Below, in pieces: positions 63,866 to 64,000 of a stretch of 64,000 nucleotides of DNA. Position 1 is the stretch's first letter. Every line of letters begins with the position of its first letter. A model generated the notes under the pieces. The model searched no databases. It worked only from the letters and a program-made list of their open reading frames with translations, and was not told where the DNA came from. The stretch is taken from NCBI RefSeq assembly GCF_013155125.1, contig NZ_CP053564.1, positions 6,951,501 through 7,015,500 on the forward strand. The letters run 5' to 3'. Made by a program: the position numbers and the translations under genes. Origin of the DNA: Pseudonocardia broussonetiae (GTDB taxonomy: Bacteria; Actinomycetota; Actinomycetes; Mycobacteriales; Pseudonocardiaceae).

Positions 63866-64000
63866 ATGTCCGTAGCCGAGAGCCCCGCCCGCGCGACGGG
63901 GCCCAAGCCCCTCCTCGACGGGCAGCGCGGCGTCGCGTCCACCGTCGCCGTCTACGTCTTCGTGATCGTGCCGCTGCTCGCCCTGCTGGCCGCCGTGCCG
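63866..64000 (+). CDS. probable acyl desaturase, N-terminus only
   Basis: Only 45 residues fall inside the window: a short charged leader (PKPLLDGQRG) followed by the start of a membrane helix, VAVYVFVIVPLLALLAAVP. This opening resembles actinobacterial delta-9 acyl-CoA desaturases of the DesC type. The ATG at 63866 follows ACCGAGGTGCGC. The histidine boxes that would prove the call lie beyond the right edge, so a different membrane protein is possible. Confidence 0.5.
   Translation, partial: MSVAESPARATGPKPLLDGQRGVASTVAVYVFVIVPLLALLAAVP

Overview
This 64 kb window is a chromosomal segment of a very GC-rich actinomycete. The content fits the suborder Pseudonocardiales, most likely a Pseudonocardia-like genus; this is an inference from gene content, not a database result. 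The markers are GTG starts and 4-bp start/stop overlaps throughout, a mycothione reductase, a glnA2 / Hip1-like lipoprotein hydrolase / panB neighbourhood resembling that of mycobacteria, a mycobacterial-type NADPH reductase plus acyl desaturase pair, and an IdeR/DmdR-like iron box. No phage, plasmid, insertion sequence or CRISPR array is seen. The non-coding space is unusually rich in small palindromic repeats.

Layout. 1-12.7 kb: a choline to glycine catabolic island. A GMC dehydrogenase, an APC permease and a betaine-aldehyde-dehydrogenase-like enzyme (with two passengers at the left edge) diverge from an IclR regulator. A second operon with 4-bp overlaps encodes a Rieske ferredoxin, dimethylglycine oxidase, a monomeric sarcosine-oxidase-like enzyme and a Rieske oxygenase of the glycine-betaine-demethylase type. 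Together these could take choline to betaine aldehyde, glycine betaine, dimethylglycine, sarcosine and glycine. Between the two halves sits a frameshifted AbiEi/DUF559-like gene bracketed by two copies of a 58-bp palindrome. 12.8-20.9 kb: a BtuF-like protein, a TRIC-like channel, a GOLPH3-like protein, a lipoprotein, an MFS exporter with a LacI-type regulator sharing a 26-bp palindromic operator, and a truncated-globin gene flanked by two mirror-image arrays of 21/22-bp repeats. 21-27.8 kb: threonine deaminase, a MerR / ferredoxin reductase / desaturase module, a geranylgeranyl-reductase-type flavoprotein and an iron-box-controlled siderophore-interacting protein.

27.8-38 kb: acyl-CoA ligase and SDR under a divergent TetR with tandem operators, small proteins (DksA-like, SpeG, a 39-residue basic protein), a P450 / ferredoxin / TetR operon and a luciferase-like monooxygenase. 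38-42.7 kb: a branched-chain amino acid type ABC transporter in which LivM and LivG are fused. 43.2 kb: tRNA-Asn. 43.4-48.4 kb: a galactose operon (GH42 beta-galactosidase, DeoR regulator, galT, galK). 48.4-52 kb: a redox-signalling operon made of a response regulator fused to a thioredoxin-reductase-like flavoprotein, a histidine kinase with an N-terminal cyclic-nucleotide-binding-type domain, a repeat-encoded 31-residue ORF and a single-cysteine OsmC protein. 52-64 kb: methyltransferase, dnaG, GNAT, glnA2, Hip1-like hydrolase, panB, a membrane protein, an SCO6745-like protein, an ElaA-type GNAT, mycothione reductase and the start of a probable acyl desaturase cut by the window edge.

The observations most worth following up are the mirrored repeat arrays around the globin gene, the flavoprotein-output two-component operon, and the several families of intergenic palindromes that sit on stop codons or inside operons.
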